A stretch of DNA of 64,000 nt, from the NCBI GenBank assembly GCA_902766825.1, contig CACXFB010000061.1:60370-124369 (forward strand), written 5' to 3'. The notes under the pieces are model-generated. The model saw nothing but the letters and a program-made list of their open reading frames with translations. It had not been told where the DNA came from and searched no databases. Position numbers and translations under genes: made by a program. Of this stretch, positions 35,996-44,213 are shown in pieces (position 1 is the first letter of the stretch; each line of letters begins with the position of its first letter). This stretch comes from an uncultured Lachnospiraceae bacterium (lineage in GTDB: Bacteria; Bacillota; Clostridia; Lachnospirales; Lachnospiraceae).

Positions 35996-36937
35996 TTAAT
36001 CCTTGTTGCGTTTGTAAAGATACATTACTACACAGATTATTACAAGCAGAAAACCTACTGCAAAAAGAGCGATTTTCATATGCTGTGCAGTATTGTCTTC
36101 TTCAACTGTTACCTGACTTCCGCCCGGTGTTGTAGCTTTCTTTTCAACTTCTACCGTATATGTTCCAAGATCTTTTACAATCGTTCTGTTTTCAGCATCC
36201 ACGTACGAAATACTAAGAGTAAGGTTCTGGGTACCATCCTGTGTAAACGCAACATAGGTATCCTTAACTCCTGTCTGTCCTGACGGAAGTTCTCCTATCT
36301 CAAGCTTTGAAGTATCTTTTTCAATGTTACCTTCAATATTAAGAACGATATCCTTAACCTCTGCTGTATCATTATTGGAATAACTGATACTTACAAGTGT
36401 TGTAGCCCCAACGCTTGTACTTTCCGCAACCGAAACATTACTTACTTTAAAACTCTGGTCATAAGTAATAGGAATGGATATTGATGCTTCATTTGAAAAT
36501 GTCTCGTAAGCATTTTCCGGAGCACCTTTTGTTGACGAAAATACTGAATATGAGAGATTGAAATTAATATTTGCTTTTTCAAGCTCTGTATCAGCAGGAA
36601 CATCCACAATAAAATCAACTGTCGCAGTCTCTCCAGGAGCTATTGAATCAATCACAGTCTGGTTGGCTGTTCCGTATACAGGTGAAATCTGTGCCTCCAT
36701 ACTTGAATATGTCACAACAACACTGTCAACAGTATATTTAGCTCCCGTATTCTTCAACGTAAGCGTTACCGTAGATGATGTTCCCGGTGAAAAATCTCCT
36801 TTTGACAATGTATATGACTCAATAGTAACTACAGGCATTTTAGCTGCCATTACCTCTCTTTGTGCCAGACATGGCAGTGTCAGAAAAAGCGCCATATAAA
36901 ATGCCATAAATAACATAAGTGCATTTCTTTTTTGCAT
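35996..36937 (-). CDS. Surface protein with CARDB/S-layer-type Ig-like domains, first gene of EPS operon
   Basis: The 313-residue product has a signal peptide (residues about 1-31), beta-rich domains typical of COG1361/CARDB proteins (ESYTLSKGDFSPGTSSTVTL; SISYSNNDTAEVKDIVLNI), and a C-terminal membrane segment followed by KRNKD. It is therefore tethered outside the membrane. Its function in exopolysaccharide export is unknown; a scaffold or wall-spanning adaptor is possible. Being first in the operon suggests a role at the export site. The operon promoter lies about 55 bases upstream. Confidence 0.82.
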   Translation of the reverse strand: MQKRNALMLFMAFYMALFLTLPCLAQREVMAAKMPVVTIESYTLSKGDFSPGTSSTVTLTLKNTGAKYTVDSVVVTYSSMEAQISPVYGTANQTVIDSIAPGETATVDFIVDVPADTELEKANINFNLSYSVFSSTKGAPENAYETFSNEASISIPITYDQSFKVSNVSVAESTSVGATTLVSISYSNNDTAEVKDIVLNIEGNIEKDTSKLEIGELPSGQTGVKDTYVAFTQDGTQNLTLSISYVDAENRTIVKDLGTYTVEVEKKATTPGGSQVTVEEDNTAQHMKIALFAVGFLLVIICVVMYLYKRNKD

Positions 36938-36992
36938 AGTTTTCCTCTTTCTTAGAATAACAATTATATGATACTTTAGTCCTATAAAATTA

Positions 36993-37021
36993 ATTATATC
37001 ATCCGACTCATTTTACTTCAA
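36993..37021 (-). promoter_or_regulatory. Promoter of the exopolysaccharide operon
   Basis: On the minus strand TTGAAG (37021-37016) and TATAAT (36998-36993) have a 17-base spacer. Direct copies of CTTATTAATA just upstream (37030-37052) make an AT-rich region that might be an upstream element. No riboswitch or terminator is seen in this leader, in contrast with the riboswitch before the beta-helix gene. Confidence 0.65.
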
Positions 37022-37073
37022 TAATTGCTTATTAATAGGTTCTTATTAATAACTTATCGTTAATAATCACCAC

Positions 37074-37577
37074 TTAATAACTCCTTATTCTGTCATTTCC
37101 ATCCTCTGTTGTATTTTCTATTTTTTTAATTACAACATAATAGGAATAGTTGTCATTAACATTAACACATACTCTGTCTCCCTCTTTGTGTCCCATAAGA
37201 GCCTTGCCAAGCGGTGACTCATTGCTTATAAGGCCATGCAGGGAATCTTCTCTGACAGAAGTTACAATTCTGTATGTCTCTTCCTCGTCATCTTCCTCTA
37301 TATAAATCGTAACCGTGTTGTTAATACCAACCTCATCAGCAGCCGATTCATCTGAAATCACTGTAGCTGTCTTTAACATTCTTTCAAGATATCTTATTCT
37401 GCTTTCGTTACGGTTCTTATCCTTTTTAGCAGCATAATACTCAAAATTCTCACTAAGATCTCCAAAAGAACGGGCTTCCTTAACGGCATCGATAGCTTCC
37501 TTTCTTACCGTAAGTTTTCTGTACTCAATCTCTTCTTCAATCTTTTTGACATCACTTTGGGTTAACTGATTTTTCAT
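37074..37577 (-). CDS. greA: GreA/GreB-family transcription elongation factor
   Basis: The 167-residue protein has the N-terminal coiled coil (KIEEEIEYRKLTVRKEAIDAVKEARSFGDLSENFEYYAAKKDKNRNE), with the acidic tip DLSENFEY, and a C-terminal FKBP-like domain with NESPLGKALMGHKEGD. GreA rescues backtracked RNA polymerase by stimulating transcript cleavage. Its ends agree with the usual 155-170 residues. The symbol is by family; a second greA elsewhere in the genome is possible. Confidence 0.88.
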   Translation of the reverse strand: MKNQLTQSDVKKIEEEIEYRKLTVRKEAIDAVKEARSFGDLSENFEYYAAKKDKNRNESRIRYLERMLKTATVISDESAADEVGINNTVTIYIEEDDEEETYRIVTSVREDSLHGLISNESPLGKALMGHKEGDRVCVNVNDNYSYYVVIKKIENTTEDGNDRIRSY

Positions 37578-37613
37578 TGTTACCTCTTTTCCAAAACTAC
37601 CTTTTTTACACCC

Positions 37614-37640
37614 AACAAAACGGACCCTATCGGGTCCGCC
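37614..37640 (-). terminator. Intrinsic terminator downstream of ilvH
   Basis: CGGACCC (37621-37627) pairs with GGGTCCG (37632-37638) around a four-base loop; on the minus strand it is followed by TTTTGTT. It lies between the ilvH stop codon and the greA start. Confidence 0.85.
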
Positions 37641-37656
37641 TCATATAGTTATCTGA

Positions 37657-38163
37657 TTATCTGTCAGTAATACTTATCGATTCAATAGCTACGCTTCCAC
37701 CTCTGACAACTTCTATCCTGTTGACAAACAATTCATTCAACAACTTGATAAGGTCATCATTTCTGTTCTCGCTCTGAACACATTCAAGAAGAGCGGTGTT
37801 ACGGTTGTAATCTATAACCGACAAAGAAAAAACCTTTGCTATTCTGAATATTTCTTCCTTATCCTTCTCGCTGCAGCTGTTGATCTTTACGAACAGAATC
37901 TCTTTCTTAATAACAGGCATCTCTGTAAAGTCCATTACTTTAATTACTTCAACGCATCTGTTAAGCTGCTTTTTAATCTGTTCAAATGTAACATTATCAC
38001 TTGTTACTCCAATTGTCATTCTAGACACTGTAGGGTCCTCTGTCTCACCAACCGTAAGACTGTCAAGATTGTAGGATTTTCCTGAGAACAATCCTGAAAT
38101 CTTAGCAAGAACACCTATCTGATTTTCTACATATAATGATATCCATCTTTTCTTCATATACAT
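37657..38163 (-). CDS. ilvH: Acetolactate synthase small (regulatory) subunit
   Basis: The 168-residue protein begins KKRWISLYVENQIGVLAKISGLFSG, the ACT domain that binds branched-chain amino acids for feedback inhibition, and continues with RMTIGV and KQLNRCVEVIKVMD. It binds and activates the large subunit encoded immediately upstream, 17 bases away. The pathway is valine, leucine and isoleucine synthesis in the cytosol. Confidence 0.93.
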   Translation of the reverse strand: MYMKKRWISLYVENQIGVLAKISGLFSGKSYNLDSLTVGETEDPTVSRMTIGVTSDNVTFEQIKKQLNRCVEVIKVMDFTEMPVIKKEILFVKINSCSEKDKEEIFRIAKVFSLSVIDYNRNTALLECVQSENRNDDLIKLLNELFVNRIEVVRGGSVAIESISITDR

Positions 38164-38180
38164 ACCTGCAACTCCTTTGT

Positions 38181-39908
38181 CTAATCATTGCTCATTATCA
38201 TGTCACCTAAAGGATTGCCTGTTGGCACCATAGGGAATACATCTGCTTCTCTTTCGATTATAAACTCAATAATCGTAGGTCCTGTCTTATATGAATCTGC
38301 ATATTCAAATGCTGCGGCTATATCCTTTTCATCAGTAACCCTGATTCCATGAGCATCATAACCCTCTGCAATCTTTACAAAGTCCGGTGTGTAAGGTGGG
38401 CAACACTCATCATTGCTCATACATCTTCTTTCACAGCTCTTTCTGTATCTTAAACATGTACTTGAATATCTCTTATTAAAGAAAAGTTCCTGCCACTGTC
38501 TTACGTTACCTAAATATCCGTTATTAAATACTACGATTGTAATCGGAAGTTCATAAGCAACTGCTGTTGCAAGTTCCTGAATATTCATCTGCATTCCACC
38601 ATCTCCGTTAACAGAGATAACAGCCTTATCAGGATTAGCTAGCTTAGCACCGATTGCAGCCGGGAAACCATAACCCATGGTACCAAGTCCGCCTGATGTA
38701 AGAAGCTGTCTGTTCTCATCGATCTCAAGATACTGTGTTACCCAAAGCTGGTTCTGTCCAACATCTGTTGTAACAATTGAATTCTTGTAATGCTCATTGA
38801 TGTATCTTATAACTTTCTCAGGAGTGAGTCCTTCGTAATTATTCATTGTTATAGGATATTTCTCTTTCCAATCATTAATGGTATCAACCCATTTGCCAAT
38901 CTTTAATGGTTTAGCATTCTCAATAAGTTTTTCAAGAGCGATCTTTGCATCTGCAACAATAGGAATATCAACTGCGATATTCTTTGAAATAGATGCAGAG
39001 TCAATATCCACATGAATTATTGTAGCATTCTTTGCGAACTCGCTTATCTTTCCTGTTATTCTGTCATTAAATCTTGTTCCTATAGAAAACAGTACATCAC
39101 ATTCACTTATGGCATTATTGGCAGCAAAGCTTCCGTGAATACCGATATTACCTACATAAAGAGGATGATTGGTAGCAATAGCTCCCTTACCCATAATTGT
39201 AGTTATTACAGGTACACCTGTAAGTTCAGCAAGGCGGGTCATCTCCTGTCTTGCATGTGCTATATTAACACCTCCACCAATAAGGAATACCGGTTTCTTA
39301 GCTTTGTTAAGACAAGACAGAGCCTTCTTAATCTGTCCCATGTGAACACTGTCATATGGCTTATAGCTTCTTATTGAAACTTCACTTGGGTACTCATCTG
39401 AACCCATAGCTACCTGAATATCCTTAGGAATATCAACAACAACCGGTCCCGGTCTTCCTGTTGACGCAATATAGAATGCTTTCTTGATAATCATAGGAAG
39501 CTCTTCTCTGCTTCTTACCGTAACCGCATACTTACATATGTTACGTGTTATACCTACAATATCAACTTCCTGGAAAGCATCATTTCCCAAAAGATTAAGC
39601 GGTACCTGTCCTGTAAAACAAACCAGTGGGACACTATCGTAATTAGCTGTTGCAATTCCTGTTACAAGGTTAGTTGCACCCGGTCCGCTTGTTACAAGAC
39701 ACACTCCAACTTTTCCTGTAGATCTTGCATAACCATCTGCTGCATGTACTAATGCCTGTTCGTGTCTTGGAAGGATTACTTCGATATCCTTCTGGTCGTA
39801 CAAGGCATCAAATATATCTATAACCTGACCTCCGGGGTAAGCAAAAATCTGGTCTACCCCTTCCTCCTTTAATGCTTTTACTAAAATCTGAGTTCCTTTT
39901 ACCTGCAT
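38181..39908 (-). CDS. ilvB: Acetolactate synthase large (catalytic) subunit with Cys-rich insertion
   Basis: The 575-residue enzyme condenses two pyruvates, or pyruvate and 2-oxobutyrate, using thiamine diphosphate and FAD. It has the N-terminal YPGGQVIDIFDALYD with catalytic Glu in LPRHEQALVHAADGYAR, and the ThDP motif NGDGGMQMNIQELATA. A short insertion at residues about 485-503 holds five cysteines (485, 492, 496, 502, 503), just before PYTPDFVKIAEGY, where standard enzymes have none. It might bind a metal or cluster. ilvH follows in the same operon. Confidence 0.95.
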   Translation of the reverse strand: MQVKGTQILVKALKEEGVDQIFAYPGGQVIDIFDALYDQKDIEVILPRHEQALVHAADGYARSTGKVGVCLVTSGPGATNLVTGIATANYDSVPLVCFTGQVPLNLLGNDAFQEVDIVGITRNICKYAVTVRSREELPMIIKKAFYIASTGRPGPVVVDIPKDIQVAMGSDEYPSEVSIRSYKPYDSVHMGQIKKALSCLNKAKKPVFLIGGGVNIAHARQEMTRLAELTGVPVITTIMGKGAIATNHPLYVGNIGIHGSFAANNAISECDVLFSIGTRFNDRITGKISEFAKNATIIHVDIDSASISKNIAVDIPIVADAKIALEKLIENAKPLKIGKWVDTINDWKEKYPITMNNYEGLTPEKVIRYINEHYKNSIVTTDVGQNQLWVTQYLEIDENRQLLTSGGLGTMGYGFPAAIGAKLANPDKAVISVNGDGGMQMNIQELATAVAYELPITIVVFNNGYLGNVRQWQELFFNKRYSSTCLRYRKSCERRCMSNDECCPPYTPDFVKIAEGYDAHGIRVTDEKDIAAAFEYADSYKTGPTIIEFIIEREADVFPMVPTGNPLGDMIMSND

Positions 39909-39986
39909 GGCTCTCCTCCATTTCTGAGCTTAAGTAAAGTCCGATGCTGACATCTTTACATATTCAAATAAATTTGCTATCTTCTA

Positions 39987-40014
39987 ATTATACATATTTT
40001 ATGTGTATTTGCAA
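39987..40014 (-). promoter_or_regulatory. ilvBH promoter
   Basis: The minus strand has TTGCAA (40014-40009) and TATAAT (39992-39987) with a 16-base spacer, 80 bases before ilvB. The leader is too short for a T-box or a leucine leader peptide. An inverted repeat, ATACATA/TATGTGTAT, lies between the boxes and could bind a regulator shared with the divergent luxS gene. Confidence 0.6.
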
Positions 40015-40042
40015 ACTGTATTGATAAGGAGAATCAACTATA

Positions 40043-40522
40043 ATGAAAAAAATCGAAAGTTTTACTGTTAATCATCTTACACTTCTTCCGGGAATATATG
40101 TTTCAAGGAAAGATCACGTAGGAGATAATGTAATAACAACATTTGACCTTCGCATCACGCGTCCTAACTTTGAACCTGTTATGGACACAGCACCTATTCA
40201 CACAATAGAACACCTTGCAGCCACATATCTTAGAAACCATCCTGAGTATGCAGATAAAACAATATACTTTGGTCCTATGGGATGCAGAACCGGTTTCTAT
40301 CTTATTCTTGCCGGAGACTTAACTTCTAAGGATATTGTTCCTCTTATAAAAGAATTATTTGAATTCATTAGAGACTTTGAAGGGGAAGTTCCAGGTGCAA
40401 GCGCACGAGATTGCGGTAACTATCTGGATATGAATCTTAACATGGCAAAATTCATGGCTGATAAGTATATAAAAGAGACGCTGTCATGCCTTGATGACAA
40501 ACGTCTCAATTATCCGGAATAA
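40043..40522 (+). CDS. luxS: S-ribosylhomocysteine lyase LuxS
   Basis: LuxS splits S-ribosylhomocysteine into homocysteine and DPD, the precursor of autoinducer-2, as part of the activated methyl cycle. The 159-residue protein carries the zinc ligands HTIEH (near residue 54) and the catalytic ARDCGNYLDMNL (Cys about 128), with FGPMGCRTGFY between. It is transcribed divergently from ilvBH and ends 15 bases before the convergent nadE gene. Confidence 0.97.
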   Translation: MKKIESFTVNHLTLLPGIYVSRKDHVGDNVITTFDLRITRPNFEPVMDTAPIHTIEHLAATYLRNHPEYADKTIYFGPMGCRTGFYLILAGDLTSKDIVPLIKELFEFIRDFEGEVPGASARDCGNYLDMNLNMAKFMADKYIKETLSCLDDKRLNYPE

Positions 40523-40536
40523 TATATCTAATCTGA

Positions 40537-41280
40537 TTATTTATCCCCATACATAAACGCAGGCATAAGTGCAAGCTTGAAAAGGTTTGCCGCATGTCTT
40601 GCGTCTATATTTTTCTTAGTCTCTTCATCTTCACATACTCCTGTTCTGATATATTTATCAAGAACAGCATATGTAAATCCAAGATTATCTTCATCTGTCT
40701 TACCGCAAAGTCCGTCTGATGGCTTCTTATCGACAAGGCAGTCCGGAAGTTCAAGATATCTTCCTATCTCTTTTACCTCAGTTACTGTTAAATGTGCAAG
40801 CGGGCTGAAATCTCCTGCCGCATCACCGTATCTTGTTGAATATCCAACCCAGTCTTCTGACAGATTACATGTATTAACCACTCGACCGTTGTTACTCTGG
40901 CTTACTGCATATAAAGTAGACATTCTGATTCTAGGTGGAAGATTAACGTTAGCCTGATTACTAAGCTCCATATCCTGTGGAAGTGCACTCTTAAGTCCAT
41001 CAACCGCAGCTTTGATATTAACGGTATAATTCTTGATTCCTAGATACTCAACAAGCAATTGGGCATATTCAATATCCGACTGCTCGCCGTTAGGCATTAA
41101 CACACCGATTACTCTGTCCTTGCCAAGTGCCTTGACAAGAAGTGCAGCTGTAACCGAGCTGTCCTTACCGCCGGACACACCAACTATCGCATTGCATCCT
41201 TTTCCGTTATTCTCAAAAAAATCCTGTATCCATTTCACAACATCTTCTGTTACTTTTTTCACATCAAAATTATCGCTCAT
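40537..41280 (-). CDS. nadE: NH3-dependent NAD+ synthetase
   Basis: The 247-residue protein has the ATP pyrophosphatase P-loop GVSGGKDSS (residues about 34-42) and GNLSEDW-type motif CNLSEDWVGYSTRYGDAAGDF. It lacks a glutaminase domain, so it uses free ammonia to convert deamido-NAD to NAD+. It is last in the aquaporin-pyrC-nadE gene set, 17 bases after pyrC. Confidence 0.95.
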   Translation of the reverse strand: MSDNFDVKKVTEDVVKWIQDFFENNGKGCNAIVGVSGGKDSSVTAALLVKALGKDRVIGVLMPNGEQSDIEYAQLLVEYLGIKNYTVNIKAAVDGLKSALPQDMELSNQANVNLPPRIRMSTLYAVSQSNNGRVVNTCNLSEDWVGYSTRYGDAAGDFSPLAHLTVTEVKEIGRYLELPDCLVDKKPSDGLCGKTDEDNLGFTYAVLDKYIRTGVCEDEETKKNIDARHAANLFKLALMPAFMYGDK

Positions 41281-41297
41281 AACAAATCTCCTATAAT

Positions 41298-42602
41298 CTA
41301 CAACCTTGAATCAGCATCATATACAATCTTACCCGCACACACAGTATAATGAACTTTCCCCGGAAGTTCCCATCCTTTGAATGGACTGTTGTCAGCCTTT
41401 GACACAAAACTGTCTGCAACCCATTTTTCATCTTCACCGAAGATCACCAAATCTGCTTTTGCACCTTTTTTAATACTGTCCGGTTCAAAACCATAGAACA
41501 GAGCCGGATTAGTACTCATTAATCTGATAAGCTGCATCAGAGAAATATGTCCTGCCTGAACCAAAGATTTGATTCCAAGTGCAAGTGAGGTCTCAAGACC
41601 TATAATTCCGCTTGGCGCCTGCTCTAACGGCTTTGCTTTCTCTGCCACGCTGTGAGGTGCATGGTCTGTAACAATCATATCGATTGTTCCGTCTTTTAAA
41701 CCTTCGATTATCATCTGTCTGTCACGCTCTGTTCTAAGCGGTGGATTCATTCTTGCCATTGTATTGTACTTAAGAACATCTTCCTCAGTAAGAGTAAAAT
41801 GATGCGGTGTTGCCTCTGCGTGTATATCTGCGCCGAGTTTCTTTGCTGTTCTTACAAGTTCCACGGAATTACCTGAACTTATATGCTGTATACAAACACT
41901 TGCTCCTGTATGAAGTGCCAGCATACAATCCCTTGCTACCATTACATCTTCTGCTGTATTGTAAGCTCCGCCATAATTAAGTTCATCTGAAATCTTTCCC
42001 TTGTTAACACCCGGATTGATTATAAAATTAGGATCTTCCTCGTGAAGACTTATTGGCATTCCAAGTCTCTTTGCTCGATACATTGCTTCCACAAGAAGAT
42101 TCTCATCCATGATAGGAATTCCGTCATCAGTAAATCCGACTGCTCCAAGCTTTGCTAAAAGCTCCATATCAACAATCTCTTTACCGGCAATTCCCTTAGT
42201 TACCGTCACTGTCTGATAGATACGGATTCCCGTATCGGCAGCTTTCTTAAGGATATATGCAAGTGTATCCGGGTTGTCAACTGCCGGCTTTGTGTTAGCC
42301 ATACATACAACCTTTGTAAATCCGCCTCTTGCAGCTGATTTGGCACCGCTTTCAATATCCTCTTTATAGGTAAATCCGGGATCTCTGAAATGAACATGTG
42401 TATCTAAAAGTCCCGGTGCAACAACAAGTCCGGTTGCATCGATAATCTTTGTCTGAGAGTCTCCGTTTCCCAGACTCTCAACTTTCTTATCATCAATGTT
42501 CTTCTCAACGTCAAGTATTACATCGCCGTATATAAGAACATCCATTACATCATCAGTTCCGGTTACAGGATCAACCACTCTTCCGTTTTTAATTAACAAC
42601 AT
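41298..42602 (-). CDS. pyrC: Dihydroorotase
   Basis: The 434-residue protein contains VAPGLLDTHVHFRDPG, with the metal-binding HVH, then VCMANTKPAVD, ISLHEED, IQHISSG and IVTDHAPHS, the full set of class I dihydroorotase motifs. It closes carbamoyl aspartate to dihydroorotate in pyrimidine synthesis. Other pyr genes are not nearby. It starts 28 bases after the aquaporin stop codon. Confidence 0.95.
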   Translation of the reverse strand: MLLIKNGRVVDPVTGTDDVMDVLIYGDVILDVEKNIDDKKVESLGNGDSQTKIIDATGLVVAPGLLDTHVHFRDPGFTYKEDIESGAKSAARGGFTKVVCMANTKPAVDNPDTLAYILKKAADTGIRIYQTVTVTKGIAGKEIVDMELLAKLGAVGFTDDGIPIMDENLLVEAMYRAKRLGMPISLHEEDPNFIINPGVNKGKISDELNYGGAYNTAEDVMVARDCMLALHTGASVCIQHISSGNSVELVRTAKKLGADIHAEATPHHFTLTEEDVLKYNTMARMNPPLRTERDRQMIIEGLKDGTIDMIVTDHAPHSVAEKAKPLEQAPSGIIGLETSLALGIKSLVQAGHISLMQLIRLMSTNPALFYGFEPDSIKKGAKADLVIFGEDEKWVADSFVSKADNSPFKGWELPGKVHYTVCAGKIVYDADSRL

Positions 42603-42630
42603 AGATTTCCTCTTTTCTTTACACTATTAT

Positions 42631-43326
42631 CTACTCTGACTTACTCTCAAGATATTTATATACGATTGCTGCAAGTGCTGCTCCAACCAAAGGTGCAACT
42701 ATAAATACCCATACAGTCTTAAGTGGGTCTGTATTACCTGTAATTGCTGCAACAATTGCAGGTCCAAGACTTCTTGCAGGATTAACTGAAGTTCCTGTAA
42801 GTCCGATTCCTAAAATATGAACTCCTGTAAGAGTAAGACCTATAATAAGTCCTCCGAAAGAACCGTGATTCTGATTCTTAGATGTGACACCGAGTATTGC
42901 CATTACAAATATTCCTGTAAGAATTATTTCTACAAGAAGACCTGCTGCCACGCTGTCATTAACTCCCGCAAGTCCGTTAGTTCCGTATCCGCCTGTCATA
43001 TCCTTAACCTTACCAAGCTTAAAGATAACAGCAAGAGCACCTGAACCGACAAATGCACCGAGACACTGTGCTATTACATATCCTACAAATTCACTTACGC
43101 TTATACCGCCGTTAATTAACACACCCAAAGATACGGCCGGATTAACATGTCCGCCTGAAATATTGCCCACTCCATAAGCAAGGGCAACAATAGCAAGACC
43201 AAATGCCAAAGCAGTAAGGACGTATCCTCCTCCGTTAACAGCGTCACAGCCTACAAGCATTGCTGTTCCGCAACCAATAGTTACTAAAATACATGTACCA
43301 ATAAATTCCGCTATATACTTCTTCAT
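42631..43326 (-). CDS. Aquaporin/glycerol facilitator (MIP family)
   Basis: The 231-residue protein has six membrane segments and two half-helices with NPA motifs: GGHVNPAVSLG (near 65) and SVNPARSLGPA (near 185), the latter with the selectivity-filter Arg. The residues around the filter resemble AqpZ-like water channels as much as GlpF, so substrate is open. The ATG at 43326 has AGGAGG eight bases before it, and a GTG three codons earlier is rejected. Confidence 0.9.
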   Translation of the reverse strand: MKKYIAEFIGTCILVTIGCGTAMLVGCDAVNGGGYVLTALAFGLAIVALAYGVGNISGGHVNPAVSLGVLINGGISVSEFVGYVIAQCLGAFVGSGALAVIFKLGKVKDMTGGYGTNGLAGVNDSVAAGLLVEIILTGIFVMAILGVTSKNQNHGSFGGLIIGLTLTGVHILGIGLTGTSVNPARSLGPAIVAAITGNTDPLKTVWVFIVAPLVGAALAAIVYKYLESKSE

Positions 43327-43359
43327 TAGGCACACCTCCTAAATATATTTTACGCCATA

Positions 43360-43388
43360 TTTATACCATAAAATAGGAGGTATTACAA
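43360..43388 (-). promoter_or_regulatory. Promoter of the aquaporin-pyrC-nadE unit
   Basis: The minus strand reads TTGTAA (43388-43383) and TATAAA (43365-43360), 17 bases apart, about 35 bases upstream of the aquaporin start. Confidence 0.6.
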
Positions 43389-43410
43389 CCTGTTTTACAG
43401 GGTTAATACA

Positions 43411-44076
43411 CTATCCGTTGCATTTCTCATAGTACTCCTCAATCTCCTCTTTCCACTCTACCCCAAGTGCATCAGACATCTCTACAGATGATGAACTTCT
43501 TCTGACTTTTGCTATTGCATTACCAAGCACTGCAAAGTTCAAAGCTGTACCCGCACCATCGCACTCATACTTAACGGCACGGCTCTCATCTATACCGAAT
43601 CTTGCAGCCTCACTGATAGCATCTATTCCTGCTCCGAGAAAGAGGAATTCCCATCCGTCCTTCTTTCTCTTCTCTACCATCTTCTTAACCTTCTCATAGT
43701 TATACTTCTTGCTGGCATTCTCCTGCCCATCCGTAGTAATAACAAACAACGTCTTGTCAGGGCGCACTTCTTCCTCCATCTTCTTATGAATCTTTTTAAT
43801 GTGATGAATAGCTCCGCCTATGGCATCAAGAAGAGCCGTACATCCCCCCACACTGTACTGTTTGTCCGTCATCTTTCCTACTTCACTTACAGATACTCTG
43901 TCGTGAAGGACTGTCATGTCATTGCTAAACAACACCGTAGATACAATAACTTCACCCTCTGAAGCATCCTGCTTAGCTATCATGGAATTGAATCCTCCGA
44001 TGGTATCTGCCTCAAGTCCACTCATTGATCCGCTCTTATCAAGAATAAATACAAGCTCTGTTATGTTCTTTTTCAT
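43411..44076 (-). CDS. VWA-domain protein (TerF-like)
   Basis: The 221-residue protein is a single von Willebrand A domain with intact MIDAS: DKSGSMSG near residue 12, a conserved Thr in GGCTALLDAIGG, and Asp in ITTDGQENAS. It has no signal peptide or membrane segment, so it works in the cytosol, as TerF-like stress proteins do. The ATG at 44076 follows GGTGG, and upstream in-frame starts fall in a region with an inverted repeat. It lies directly after a divergent HTH protein, a recurrent type of pair in Clostridia by my recollection. Confidence 0.85.
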   Translation of the reverse strand: MKKNITELVFILDKSGSMSGLEADTIGGFNSMIAKQDASEGEVIVSTVLFSNDMTVLHDRVSVSEVGKMTDKQYSVGGCTALLDAIGGAIHHIKKIHKKMEEEVRPDKTLFVITTDGQENASKKYNYEKVKKMVEKRKKDGWEFLFLGAGIDAISEAARFGIDESRAVKYECDGAGTALNFAVLGNAIAKVRRSSSSVEMSDALGVEWKEEIEEYYEKCNG

Positions 44077-44105
44077 AATTACCACCATTCCCTTTCTTTT
44101 AAAAC

Positions 44106-44131
44106 ACTTGCAAAACCCTTGTTTTACAAGT
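44106..44131. repeat. Inverted repeat before the VWA gene
   Basis: ACTTGCAAAAC and GTTTTACAAGT are separated by CCTT, eleven-base arms with one G/T mismatch. It lies 30 bases upstream of the VWA start codon, so it could be an operator or an mRNA hairpin. Confidence 0.45.
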
Positions 44132-44170
44132 CTTGTTGATTTGTTAATCATATTCTAAATCACCGGGAAC

Positions 44171-44200
44171 GAAAAAAGGTTTCCCGCAAGGAAACCTTTG
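44171..44200 (-). terminator. Intrinsic terminator after the HTH gene
   Basis: AAAGGTTTCC (44175-44184) and GGAAACCTTT (44190-44199) form a perfect ten-base stem with loop CGCAA; on the minus strand it runs into TTTCG. It separates the HTH gene from the VWA gene, which needs its own promoter. Confidence 0.85.
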
Positions 44201-44213
44201 AAAAAATTTTTAT

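Noticed and set aside
39909..40042. T-box or leucine leader before ilvB
   Set aside because: The leader from the likely start site is only about 75 bases and has no T-box sequence or Leu/Val/Ile-rich peptide.
40480..40508. GAGACG/CGTCTC hairpin as luxS terminator
   Set aside because: It lies inside the luxS coding end and is not followed by a T run.
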